64,000 bases of DNA from Sequoia sempervirens (lineage: Eukaryota; Streptophyta; Pinopsida; Cupressales; Cupressaceae), in NCBI GenBank assembly GCA_007258455.2, contig VDFB02358134.1, positions 207,660,499 to 207,724,498 of the forward strand. The letters run 5' to 3'. The notes below the pieces were generated by a model. It was not told the origin of the DNA. It made no database searches and saw only the letters and a program-made list of their open reading frames with translations. Position numbers and translations under genes: made by a program. Positions 24,566 to 34,749 of the stretch are shown one piece after another. Each line of letters starts with the position of its first letter. Positions within the stretch are counted from its first letter, which is position 1.

Positions 24566-25811
24566 TGTAATGAAGGATTTCTGCAAAACAGAATAAGTTA
24601 GTATCACATGCATGCAATATTATCCAAACAACACAATAGAATGCAAAGGAGAAATGTGAAAGAAAAGGAATGAAACTAGAACAATCTCTCCCATTTCTCT
24701 CCTCCATGACTAACTTCTATTATACCTCCTAGCTTGCTGTAATAATGGATTCCCTCAGATTTTGAGGAGAAAACTCTATATGCCTAGACCTAAACAAGAC
24801 TTTGAAGGATTTATTTTAAAAGATTTATGCAAATAGAAAATGAAATCTAAGTGAAAATATTCAAATACTAAAGGCTAGAATGTAAGAAAATGACAATAAA
24901 TAAGGAATCTAAAATGATTTTTAAGAAATTCAAGATCAAGATCAAGGTCCTTCAAATGAGAGCAAAATTGTCATTTTATAGAAAATGCAATTTTGCACGG
25001 ACGGATGAGATGAGAGATTGAGAAAATGCCCTAGAATCAATGGTTAAGATTCAAAATAGCAACTCTCAATTAGGGTTAGGTAAAAATGCCCAAATGTGTG
25101 AATAAGATTTAATTAAATAAATTAAATCAAGAATAAATGTGACAGTTGAGATGAAATTAGCAAAAATCATAAGATAAGAAGATGGGATTTTAGAAAATCA
25201 CTAATTTTAGAAATTACTTGATTTGTAGAAGAATATTTCCATTTTGAATTAAATTAATTCAAAATAAGGATTTTTTGAGATAATGAGTAATTGATTTTTG
25301 AAATTAATTACTAAAAGAAGAATCAGTTAACTATGTGAGGCATTTTTAAATAAATTGTTTTATTTAAAAATAAAGAAGTGTCACATACAACAATTAAATA
25401 ATTAAAAATAATTATTTAATTTAGAAGAAGTGGTTAATTAATTAAATAAATTATCAAATCTATTTAATTAAAAGAGAGGATTTAGGAATTAGTGACATAT
25501 TGAATAAATATATTAAAATATATTTATTTGATAATCAGGAGGACATTAATGACAAAGATTAATTAAATAAAATGAGAACTTTATTTAATTATGAGTTGAC
25601 TTTAGATAATTAGTGACGCATTAAATAAATGTGATTTATTCATTTAATAATCAGGAAGAATAGAAGACCCTGAATTAATTAAATAATTGTGAATTATTTA
25701 ATTAATAGTTGAAAATGGGTTAGGAACATAATTAAAGTGTCATAATTATGCTAGGACGAAAAGTGGTAAAAAATGAAGGTTGCAGGCCTAGGTCATTTTT
25801 AGGTGTCTAAA
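24566..25811 (-). repeat. Left LTR of element E (minus orientation)
   Basis: 1246 bp. On the minus strand it starts TTTAGACACC (TGTAGACACC in the sister) after the tract AAAGAGGGGCAAA and ends TTCATTACA. The U3 part (25100-25740) is a train of A/T hairpins. A TATAAAATGAC box mirrors 32510-32516, at about 24974-24980. Confidence 0.9.
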
Positions 25812-26527
25812 TTTGCCCCTCTTTGTCATAATGTTGTTTGTCGCATTGTGGCAAAGAAAACAAGTTCATAATATGCCCCAGTGCAAAATACAATGAGGAA
25901 GAATGATGAGGAGGGTAGCGGTATGCCCCCTCGAGAGGACAGACAAATTCCAAGAACACGGATGTGCTCTCGAAATTGAAGAGAAGACTTAGAATATGAA
26001 GAGACAAAGGAATGTTAGTGCGGAAGAAAATAACAAATCCTTCAAAATATTGCTATAGTGCTAGTCTACTTGTTGCTCTTTAATCATCATTGGGCGAAAA
26101 TGACATGATAACTGACAAACACTATGATATGATGTAGATCAATAGTGTGCAAGGTCGAATCATCACATAGGTCAACAGTCGCAGATGAAAATGACCATGA
26201 CTCATATGAGGAACCTAGTTGCCCCTAATCATTTTTTCATGTCCAACTACCAGAAAAAAATAGACTAATCATGAGACGTCGTTGCTTCTCTAAATCCCAA
26301 TGTGTTAGGACATCCTTGAGAAACTGGCCACATTTTAGTCAAAAGAAACAGAAAAAAACCATCGTGATAAGTCGTTGCTTCTCTAAATCCTGAAGTCAGG
26401 ACATTGTTGAGAAACTATTAGTACGGTGATCATAACAAACAAGGATGATCATCATGATATATCAGGGCTCCTATGACAGAAGGAGCTAATATCATAACAA
26501 CCATCAAAAATACAGATAAAGTTTTGT
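25812..26527 (-). repeat. Left copy of 3' internal sequence of element E
   Basis: This is the inverted counterpart of 30944-31681. It includes the purine tract beside the LTR and two near-identical 'AAGTCGTTGCTTCTCTAAATCC' phrases (26279-26300 and 26371-26391). No coding sequence is evident. Confidence 0.8.
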
Positions 26528-28170
26528 CAAGTGTTTGCCAAGTTTTTTAATGTCGAGATGTCATAGTTGACGAAGTCAAGGTTGCCAAATGTCGAGCAAT
26601 ATCATATTTAGGAACGACACATCCTGAATGATGTTGATATCGAGGAGATCGATTCTTGGAGTTAGGAGAATCCATCAAAATGCTAGATGATGATTTTGAT
26701 AGTGCTTATGAAGGACACATTCAAAAGCACAACGAAAATGACAAGAGTTGTTTTTCAGAAGGACATATCTGAAGAAGAACCCAAAATTTTGTTGCTTGAA
26801 TTGTTGTGATAACAGTTGGATTACATGCGCTTGCTGACATGTTGATTTGACTGAAAGAATTGATGACACAACTTGCTGATAGATTGTTTGCTTCAAATTT
26901 AAAGACTATTTCATGTGTGTGTGAAAATTGTTCAATGAACCCTAATGGACTGACCTAGTGCGGCCTCGGGGGATCATCGATTGATGGCCTTGCCTACGCC
27001 GTGCACTTAGAGACCTCATAGTTCGACAATGACAAAGACTTGACTAATATGATAGACATGATGAAATGTGACTCTGATTTTAGGATTTTGACATTGATTT
27101 AGATGTTTTGTTGTTTTTCTTCAGGACATTTTATGATTTTTAGGTCTTTCTTTAGGACATTTTATGATGTTTTTGTCATTTTTTTTTGTTTTATGATTTA
27201 TTTTTATTTTGACATTAAAGAGGATCGTGACAAATGCATATGACTGATTCCTACACATGAGATAAAAGGACAAACATGATTGTGCCCCTAGTCAAGCTAA
27301 ATACCAATTGACAAGTGATGACAACGTTGTTTGACATGGGAAGGACACATCCTAAAACAACGTGAGGATGATGAAGATAATGTAATGAAAGTATGGAGGT
27401 CTACAGCCCGGCCAAGAACACAGTCAAGTAAAATTTTGGATAATGTGCTAGTATGGATTAGACTCATTGCATTTGGAATGACTTGGTTAAGACTAAAATG
27501 GATGATGATTATTCTTAGACTGTTTGACAACGGAAAACCAAGATAGGTGGCAGGCATGAAAGGATAGGGGGTGGCCTTGGTAAAAGACGGGAGACATGAG
27601 ACTAAGGGAATGCCATATGATTTTCAAGGACTATGTCATATAAGGACAATAAGACTATGACAGTCAATGACATGATGTTTTGTGAATCGTGTATGACCAA
27701 AGGATAGACATGTCAAGATTTTTCCCAAAGCATGATTTATGTGTGTCAATTTTATGTCAAGACCGAGGTAAGTGGGAAAAATGAGTGGAAATGATAGGGC
27801 TTAGATGGATGTCAATGTCATGAGGAAGGAATGGGAAAATGAGATGACTTTCCCCCAAGTATAAAATTCCACATAGATGATTTATTTTACACATGACACC
27901 TGTTTGCCAGGTTTTCATCAGGGTGATGATGTTTTACATTTTTCATTTTTTTTTTCTATTTTTGATTTTGTGGATAGCCTAGATGGTTTAGATGACCACT
28001 GACTGTTTTGAATCCACTTACAGTGCCGATGTAGAGACTGGTGCCATCATATGCCAATAATGACCTTGCTGAAGGAGTAGTCTTTTTAGGATCATAGCGC
28101 TTGGATACAACTGATCAATGTCATTGTGATCCTTTCTAATACTAGATTTGGCCTTATTAGAATACACACA
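26528..28170 (-). other. Single-copy central part of element E, no gene recognised
   Basis: Between the left arm and the gag-like frame I see no protease, RT or integrase motif on either strand. Short overlapping frames on both strands at 27297-27557 have no recognisable similarity. A local repeat 'TAGGACATTTTATGAT' occurs twice near 27120-27170, followed by a poly-T stretch. Confidence 0.5.
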
Positions 28171-28548
28171 TCACGATAGAGTGCCATGAGAGTCCTTGTG
28201 GTAAAGATTTGTTGCCAAGATGTCATGGATTTGTGACGTGAGATCATTGGACTTTAGACGAGATGTAGGGTTATGACGAATGATGGTAGACGTGGAAAGA
28301 TTGTTTGGACGTTTGGATGAATGACTTTTTATTTTCCAAACTTGGGATGGTGGATGACGGATTTTGGAGGGATGGATTTTGGAACCAACACTTTTATATG
28401 CCTTGTTTGATGACCATTTTGAAGGAGGTGGACATTTGTTGTATGTGGGAGTCCTCTTGTCTTGTGGCTCCACATTGTGGTTGACTTTTGTATTTGACTT
28501 GGTGTCTTTGTTTGATCCATCTTTCTTTGGGATCCATTTTAATTTCAT
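28171..28548 (-). pseudogene. Lys/Asn/Ser-rich C-terminal continuation of the element E gag-like frame
   Basis: A 125-residue open segment just downstream of the 508-residue frame, very rich in Lys, Ser, Asn and Pro (for example PPPSKWSSNKAYKSVGSKIH). It starts 4 nt after that stop in another frame. This suggests a single longer basic tail separated by an indel. No domain is recognised. Confidence 0.4.
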
Positions 28549-28551
28549 ATT

Positions 28552-30078
28552 TCAACTTGTCCTTTTATTTGATTCAATGGCCTTTGACATTTGATTTTGA
28601 TCTTTTGACTTGTACGACTTTTGTTTTTGTTGGTTCCAAAGGGAAGGTTTATTTATGATGGAATGACGGTTCATGGTGTGGGTGGAGGGGGTGTTGGCAG
28701 CAATCTTATGACAAGGATTTCTCATGGACTCCATTTTGACATTTGTATCTGACAAAGTTGCCCCCAGTATCGAGGAGGTACCACTAACATTGTTTGATTT
28801 ACTAACTGAGGAATATCCGAGACCTTGATGTCTATAATTTTCCTGAAGTTGTATTGGTTCCAGAATGCCTTGCTCATGTATGCCTACTCCTTTTCCTTGA
28901 TATTGCATGCTTTGACAAATTCTATTTGTGATGGGGTATTTGTTGTTTTGAAAGCAAGATGCTAACCCATCATTAGGTATGTGGACACTATCACTTGTAA
29001 TGTTCTCATCTACGAGAAAGCCTACTCTGACAAAGACAAATGACCCTAAGTGATAAAGTGTCTTAGCTTCATTGTCATGTTGGGCATATTTCTTAATGAT
29101 ATCTTTGGTTTGCTCTTGTGGCATGTTAGGTTCAGATGATTTATTTGGTGCTTCCAAGTCAATGTCAAAACCATCTTGATGGTCATTATCATATAGTCCC
29201 ATGAAGTTAGCTATAGCTTCATCATTTGAAAATACGTCCATAGTGGAAGACTCTTTTTCTGGAGGAAGATCGTCTATGTGTGTCATGGTGGCAAGTGTCT
29301 CTTTTTGGAAAGTGTCAATAGTTGGGGCCTGAATAGAGTCATCAAGTATTTGGTCATAAATGGCGTAAAGGTCAAGGAGTGGATTGTTTTGGATTTCTTG
29401 GTCAATGGTAGGGTCTTCGTCAAAGATGGGGTTGTCGTGGATTTGGACTTCTTGGTCAATGGTAGGGTCTTGGTCAAAGATGGGGTTGTTGTTGATTTGG
29501 ACTTCTTGGTCAATGGTAGGTGTACTTTGGATGTCATGATTGTCTTGAAGGACTCCTTGAATGGAGTTTAAGATAGGGTCATGGAATGGAATACCTTGTT
29601 CTTGACATGAGGGTGACATTAGAAGGTCATGTTTTGGGATTTCGTTTTGACATGTATCCTCAAGTTTAGACAATGGGATTTGACTTTGGACACTGATAGA
29701 ATTTTCATGACTAAATGTGGCCTGTGAGGGGGTGACTTGGAAAGGATTAATGGATGAAGGACTAGGATAGGACATGAAGACTTGGACTGGACTAGTATGT
29801 GAAGGACTAGGATCTGACATGGAGTCTTGGACTAGAGATGACATGGATTCTTCGACTGGATTGGTGTAGGGTTGATTGAAATAGGACATGGAGACTTGGA
29901 CTGGATCCGTATGGTATGATGTGAGGACTTGACATGAGTTGGTAGATGGTTGATAAGGCCTATAGACATGGATGGGAGTGATAGGTGAAGGACTAGCATA
30001 TGATGTGGAGACTTGGAATGGACTAGTGGACAGTTGGTTTCTCTTGTCAGGGTTAGGATAAGGGTGATAAGTGGACAT
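28552..30078 (-). CDS. Gag-like protein with G-patch motif, element E
   Basis: A 508-residue open frame, the longest in the window. The N-terminal ~140 residues are Ser/Pro/Thr/Tyr-rich with repeated VSTSY/VSMSY/VFMSY phrases. Three 18-residue repeats around TIDQEVQI and NPIFDQD follow at about residues 185-240 (54-bp period, 29401-29560). An acidic region comes next. A G-patch-like motif sits at about 390-422: YQGKGVGIHEQGILEPI, then HQGLGYS. G-patches, RNA-binding glycine-rich modules, occur in plant Ty3/gypsy polyproteins, usually near protease. No zinc knuckle is visible. The ATG at 30078 is the first in frame; an upstream segment in another frame (30146-30079) suggests the true N-terminus was longer. 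Expression is unknown because no promoter-bearing 5' LTR stands in front of it. Confidence 0.5.
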   Translation of the reverse strand: MSTYHPYPNPDKRNQLSTSPFQVSTSYASPSPITPIHVYRPYQPSTNSCQVLTSYHTDPVQVSMSYFNQPYTNPVEESMSSLVQDSMSDPSPSHTSPVQVFMSYPSPSSINPFQVTPSQATFSHENSISVQSQIPLSKLEDTCQNEIPKHDLLMSPSCQEQGIPFHDPILNSIQGVLQDNHDIQSTPTIDQEVQINNNPIFDQDPTIDQEVQIHDNPIFDEDPTIDQEIQNNPLLDLYAIYDQILDDSIQAPTIDTFQKETLATMTHIDDLPPEKESSTMDVFSNDEAIANFMGLYDNDHQDGFDIDLEAPNKSSEPNMPQEQTKDIIKKYAQHDNEAKTLYHLGSFVFVRVGFLVDENITSDSVHIPNDGLASCFQNNKYPITNRICQSMQYQGKGVGIHEQGILEPIQLQENYRHQGLGYSSVSKSNNVSGTSSILGATLSDTNVKMESMRNPCHKIAANTPSTHTMNRHSIINKPSLWNQQKQKSYKSKDQNQMSKAIESNKRTS

Positions 30079-30179
30079 TTTTGTGGGAAAATGTCATGGA
30101 GTGATGTTTCATAGTGAGGGTAGACGGACGGAAGACTAGGACTCATGGATTGTTGGTACGAAGGACATTGATTGTCAAT

Positions 30180-30392
30180 TTAGAGGAATTCTCTCCTAGA
30201 TTCTAAGGCTTCTTGGTATTGACCTCTACAGAGTAATTGGTATTCAACTTTACTAGCAAGCCTATCAATATTTTGTTGAAGGGAAGATAAAGTGGTGGAT
30301 GTCATGATGTCCTCTATATGCAAAAGTGATTTTTGACCAAGGGAAATGACCAATGCCAAGTCTAGATGCCAAATGAGGACTATGATGGACAA
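30180..30392 (-). pseudogene. N-terminal fragment of the element E gag-like frame
   Basis: A 70-residue segment upstream of the main frame, containing TLSSLQQNIDRLASKVEYQL and CRGQYQEALESRREFL. It has a short coiled-coil look. The stop at 30180 is followed by coding-like sequence in the same direction (30146-29832), so it is probably the original N-terminus. Confidence 0.4.
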
Positions 30393-30582
30393 TATTTTAG
30401 TTCTGGTTTTTGACAGAGATGTTTGAAAAAGATATTTGACAAAAATGTTTGGATTCAGATTCTTGATGTTTAGTTTTTTGAATTTTGTCTGAGTTGTCTG
30501 AGGTCAATTGTTTGTGTCCAGATTTCTGAATGTTGTGTATAATGTTTGAGTAATCCAGCAAGCACTTGACAATCATAATGTT

Positions 30583-30916
30583 TTATTGTCATTTTCTTAC
30601 ATTCTAGCCATTAGTATTTGAATATTTGCACTTTTATTTCATTTTCTATTTGCATAAATCTTTTAAAATAAATCCTTCAAAGTCTTGTTTAGGTCTAGGC
30701 ATATAGAGTTTTCTCCTCAAAATCTAATGGCATGCATTATTATAGCAAGCTAGGAGGTATAATAGAAGTCAGTCATGGAGGAGATAAATGGGTGAGATTA
30801 TTCTAGTTTCATTCCTTTTCTTTCACATTTCTCCTTTGCATTCTATTGTGTTGTTTGGATAATATTGCATGCATGTGATACTAACTTATTATGTTTTGCA
30901 AAAATACTTCATTACA
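30583..30916 (+). repeat. Internal R-U5 fragment of the element E LTR
   Basis: A 334-bp copy of the last 334 bp of the LTR (32591-32924), plus orientation, ending TTCATTACA. The upstream boundary falls about 75 bp downstream of the LTR TATA box (32510-32516), so it is close to the R start expected for a genomic RNA end. It abuts the leader of the minus-strand gag frame. Confidence 0.8.
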
Positions 30917-30942
30917 TTGGTGAACCCGATGTGATATACACC
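30917..30942 (+). promoter_or_regulatory. Primer binding site-like sequence of element E
   Basis: TTGGTGAACCCGATGTGATA follows the internal U5 end directly, the normal place for a tRNA primer site. The tRNA is not assigned. The 3' internal repeat begins within a few bases after it, so everything between primer site and 3' end is missing on this side. Confidence 0.5.
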
Positions 30943-30943
30943 A

Positions 30944-31681
30944 AAAATTTATCTATCTTTTTGATGGTTATTATGATATTAGTTCCTTCTGTCATAGGAG
31001 TCCTAATATATCATGATGATCATCCTTGTCTGTTATGATCACCGTACTAATAGTTTCTCAATGATGTCCTGACTTCAGGATTTAGAGAAGCAACGACTTA
31101 GCATGATGGATTTTTTCTATTTCTTTTGCTTATCATGTGGCCAGTTTCTCAAGGATGTCCTAACACACTGGGATTTTGAGAAGCAACGACGTCTCATGAT
31201 TAGTCTGTTTGTTTTCTGGCAATTGGACATGACAAAATGATTAGGGGCAACTAGGTTCCTCGCATGAGTCATGGTCATTTTCATCTGCAACTGTTGAGCT
31301 ATGCGATGATTCGACCTTGCACACTATTGATCTACGTCATGTCATAGTGTTTGTCGGTTATCATGACATTTTTTCCCAATGATGATTAAAGAGAAACAAA
31401 TAGACTAGCACTATAGCAAGATTTTGAAGGATTTGTTATTTTATTTCGCACTAACATGCATCTTTTTCTCTGCACTAACATTCCTTTGTCTCTTCATATT
31501 TTAAGTCTTCTCTTCAATTTCGAGAGCACGCCCGTGTTCTTGGAATCTGTCTGTCCTCTCGAGGGGGCATACCGCTACCCTCCTCATCATTCTTCCTCAT
31601 TGTATTTTTCACTAGGGCATATTATGAACTTGTTTTCTTTTCCACAATGCGACAAGCAGCATTATGACAAAGAGGGGCAAA
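30944..31681 (+). repeat. Right copy of 3' internal sequence and polypurine tract of element E
   Basis: Inverted counterpart of 25812-26527. It ends GACAAAGAGGGGCAAA directly before the LTR start TGTAGACACC. This is the correct arrangement for a plus-strand 3' end. Confidence 0.85.
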
Positions 31682-32924
31682 TGTAGACACCTCAAAATGA
31701 CCTAGGCCTGCAACCTTCATTTTTACCACTTTTCGTCCTAGCATAATTATGACACTTTAATTATGTTCCTAACCCATCTTCAACTATTAATTAAATAATT
31801 CACAATTATTTAATTAATTCAGGGTCTTCTATTCTTCCTTATTATTAAATGAATAAATCACATTTATTTAATGTGTCACTAATTATCTAAAGTCAACTCA
31901 TAATTAAATAAAGTTCTCATTTTATTTAATTAATATTTGTCATTAATGTCCTCCAGATTATCAAATAAATATATTTTAATATATTTATTCAATATGTCAC
32001 TAATTCCTAAATCCTCTCTTTTAATTAAATAGATTTGATAATTTATTTAATTAATTAACCACTTCTTATAAATTAAATAATTATTTTTAATTATTTAATT
32101 GTTGTATGTGACACTTCTTTATTTTTAAATAAAACAATTTATTTAAAAATGTCTCACATAGTTAACTGATTCTTCTTTTAGTAATTAATTTCAAAAATCA
32201 ATTACTCATTATCTCACAAAATCCATATTTTGAATTAATTTAATTCAAAATGGAAATATTCTTCTACAAATCAAGTAATTTCTAAAATTAGTGATTTTCT
32301 AAAATCCCATCTTCTTATCTTCTGATTTTTGCTAATTTCATCTCAACTGTCACATTTATTCTTGATTTAATTTATTTAATTAAATCTTATTTACACTTTG
32401 GGAATTTTCCCTAACCCTAATTGAGAGTTGCCATTTTGAATCTTAACCATTGATTCTAGGGCATTTTCTCAATCTCTCATCTCATCCGTCTATGCAAAAT
32501 TGTATTTTCTATAAAATGACAATTTTGCTCTCATTTGAAGGACCTTGATCTTGATCTTGAATTTCTTAAAAATCATTTTAGATTCCTTGGTTATTGTCAT
32601 TTTCTTACATTCTAGCCATTAGTATTTGAATATTTTCACTTAGATTTCATTTTCTATTTGCATAAATCTTTTAAAATAAATTCTTCAAAGTCTTGTTTAG
32701 GTCTAGGCATATAGAGTTTGCTCCTCAAAATCTGAGGGCATCCATTATTACAGCAAGCTAGGAGGTATAATAGAATTTAGTCATGGAGGAGAGAAATGGG
32801 TGAGATTGTTCTAGTTTCATTCCTTTTCTTTCACATTTCTCCTTTGCATTCTATTGTGTTGTTTGGATAATATTGCATGCATGTGATACTAACTTATTTT
32901 GTTTTACAGAAATCCTTTATTACA
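31682..32924 (+). repeat. Right LTR of element E (plus orientation)
   Basis: 1243 bp, TGTAGACACC to TTTATTACA. The U3 (31730-32380) has about ten successive A/T hairpins. The TATA box TATAAAATG is at 32510-32516. The R-U5 part from about 32591 is the segment duplicated internally at 30583-30916. Confidence 0.9.
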
Positions 32925-33699
32925 GTAACATCTAACTCACTATTTTTCAAAATATCACTTCCTTACTAAATCGTATATCCTTTTCTCACAAACTAATGAC
33001 CTCATTTTAGCATTTAATCAACTCATTGAACTAAAACATAAAACAAGTTCATCCATTTCGTGCAAATCAAAAAAGACAAATTAAATCATAATTAACAACT
33101 TCATTCATAACTTGGAATAAAATACATAGGAGAACAACATTTTAGAACTAAAATTCTTCTTCAATTCTAATATTGCTTTGTAAAACTATATTTAAGATCT
33201 ATATATAGTATAACCTTCACCTTAGATTTTCCTCTTATATATCTACTAAAGTATCTATTTACATTATATTCTACTATTCAAAGCATAGTATCCACTATGA
33301 CTTCTCCTAGACTCAAAATTCTGAACTCCCCTTTTTCAAACATGAATTCCCCTTTATAAAAATAGGGAAGCAACAAGCACCCGACCGAATTACAATTTCA
33401 CTTTCATTTCAGTTCATTTCAAAAACCTAATTCTAACTGACTCATCGAAGAACTCCCTAGGTGGTTTCATAGGCAATCATTTGAGAATGAGGGAGGACAA
33501 AAGGAAAAAAACATGTGTAGGATACCAATGGTTGTTATCACAGCATTCGTTGTTGAAACAAAAAGATTATATTCATATCTTTCAGAGGACTTCCACATCA
33601 ACATGGAAAATCAAAAGACAAACCATGAACATATGAAAAAAAAAACCTCCTATGTAAACACCATGTCGTCATTAAAAACTAAAACAAGGCGGTGACCCT

Positions 33700-34174
33700 A
33701 TTCAGAGTCGCCAGAATTAGAGAATTCCCAACCACTCCTTGTCCTCGATGAAATTGGAGGGATCATCACCACGTCATCATCAGAGCTCCCATACGGCACC
33801 AGAGAACGAAGGTACTAGCCATAGTCTAAGTTAGTATCATCCTCATCATCAGAAGGAGTATTAGAAAGCACAATAGGAGAATTGTATTTTCCTAGATAGG
33901 CCCTATGACTTTTCTCATTTTTCCTATCCCTGTTCATTGGTTGCACCAGTTCCTTGCCTTTAAACATGACCACTTCTCCTGGGAGGGTCCTATTTCTCAA
34001 ACGGTAAGTACTCTGCACAATTGGTTTCTTCTTATGACCTCTAGCCCTCCTTTTACCCTTTGAAATATCAAGGGAAGCCAGAGCTTCCTGCTCAGTTATA
34101 TCTTCATGACACTCAAACACATTAAGACGGCTAGACCTTCTAATAGGTTGAATTGCTGCACCAATTTTCCCCAT
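33700..34174 (-). CDS. Small basic ORF inside the element D LTR
   Basis: A 119-residue open frame starts at 34174 (MGKIGAAIQPIRRSSRLNVF) and after a TAG at 33815 the same frame continues to about 33700. It is basic at residues 35-100 (KGKRRARGHKKK; RLRNRTL; NRDRKNEKS) and acidic later (SNTPSDDEDDTN). The sister LTR carries a decayed copy at 18510-18993. ORFs inside long plant LTRs are uncommon. I recognise no family; the basic and acidic patches would suit a nucleic-acid-associated protein, but that is speculation. Confidence 0.35.
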
Positions 34175-34749
34175 TTTTAAAACAAGCAGAATTTAATGAT
34201 TCAAAACAAAGCTACAAGGAAATTCACCTACAACCCAAACAATTGTAACCAACCTATCAGAGAAATTCCTAACCAAATTGGAGAACCCAATTTGAAACCA
34301 AGCTACTAAGGACAAGAAAATTCAACTCAAGACAAACCAACAACTTCTTACTCCACTTCACACTTCACCTCACATACACTGCAAACTGAAAAGATGGTGA
34401 GAATGAACATCAAACAACGTACATTAAATAGAAAATTTGAGCATGTAGAATTAATGATTCAGAACTGCTTGCATAAGAAAATTGGTAACTTAATAGTTTG
34501 GCTTTGAAACTGGGTGGTTGATCTTAGAACAATTAAAATTTCATCTCAGGTGGCCATGAGCATCATTTTTTGACGACTATCAACTTGCTCCTAGAAAACA
34601 GTGATGTTATCTCAAATGTTGCCATGTTCTTCTCTAACCTAGATTAATCATATGTGATCTGACAATTAGCATGTATCGCCAACCTAATCTGTGCCTTTTC
34701 ATTTATATCAGTTAAGTACATGAGACCAGTCTGTCTTCTTGAGAGAAAA

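Larger units (their letters stand above)
24566..32924. mobile_element. Element E: retrotransposon with inverted terminal LTRs
   Basis: The TSD GTAAC (24561-24565, 32925-32929) bounds an 8.36-kb insertion. The left end TGTAATGAAGGATTTCTGCA is the reverse complement, with few mismatches, of the right end TGCAG/ACAGAAATCCTTTATTACA. The match continues inward for about 1.97 kb: LTR 24566-25811 (minus) with 3' internal sequence to ~26527, and LTR 31682-32924 (plus) with 3' internal sequence from ~30944. Both outer ends are therefore U5 ends. The centre holds a minus-strand gag-like ORF and a plus-strand R-U5 fragment with a primer-like site. No pol. The sister LTR of element D shows the empty site, so this was a single integration rather than two nested ones. 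Confidence 0.9.

Noticed and set aside
27297..27557. Small gene in the centre of element E
   Set aside because: Open frames on both strands overlap, with no motif or plausible start context.
24566..32924. Element E as a DNA transposon with long terminal inverted repeats
   Set aside because: The arms contain LTR hallmarks: TGTAGACACC start, polypurine tract, TATA box, primer-like site after U5, and a gag-like frame with G-patch. No transposase is visible.
24566..32924. Element E as two independent, opposite-orientation nested insertions
   Set aside because: One TSD brackets the whole unit, no internal TSD was found, and each half lacks a proper 5' LTR.
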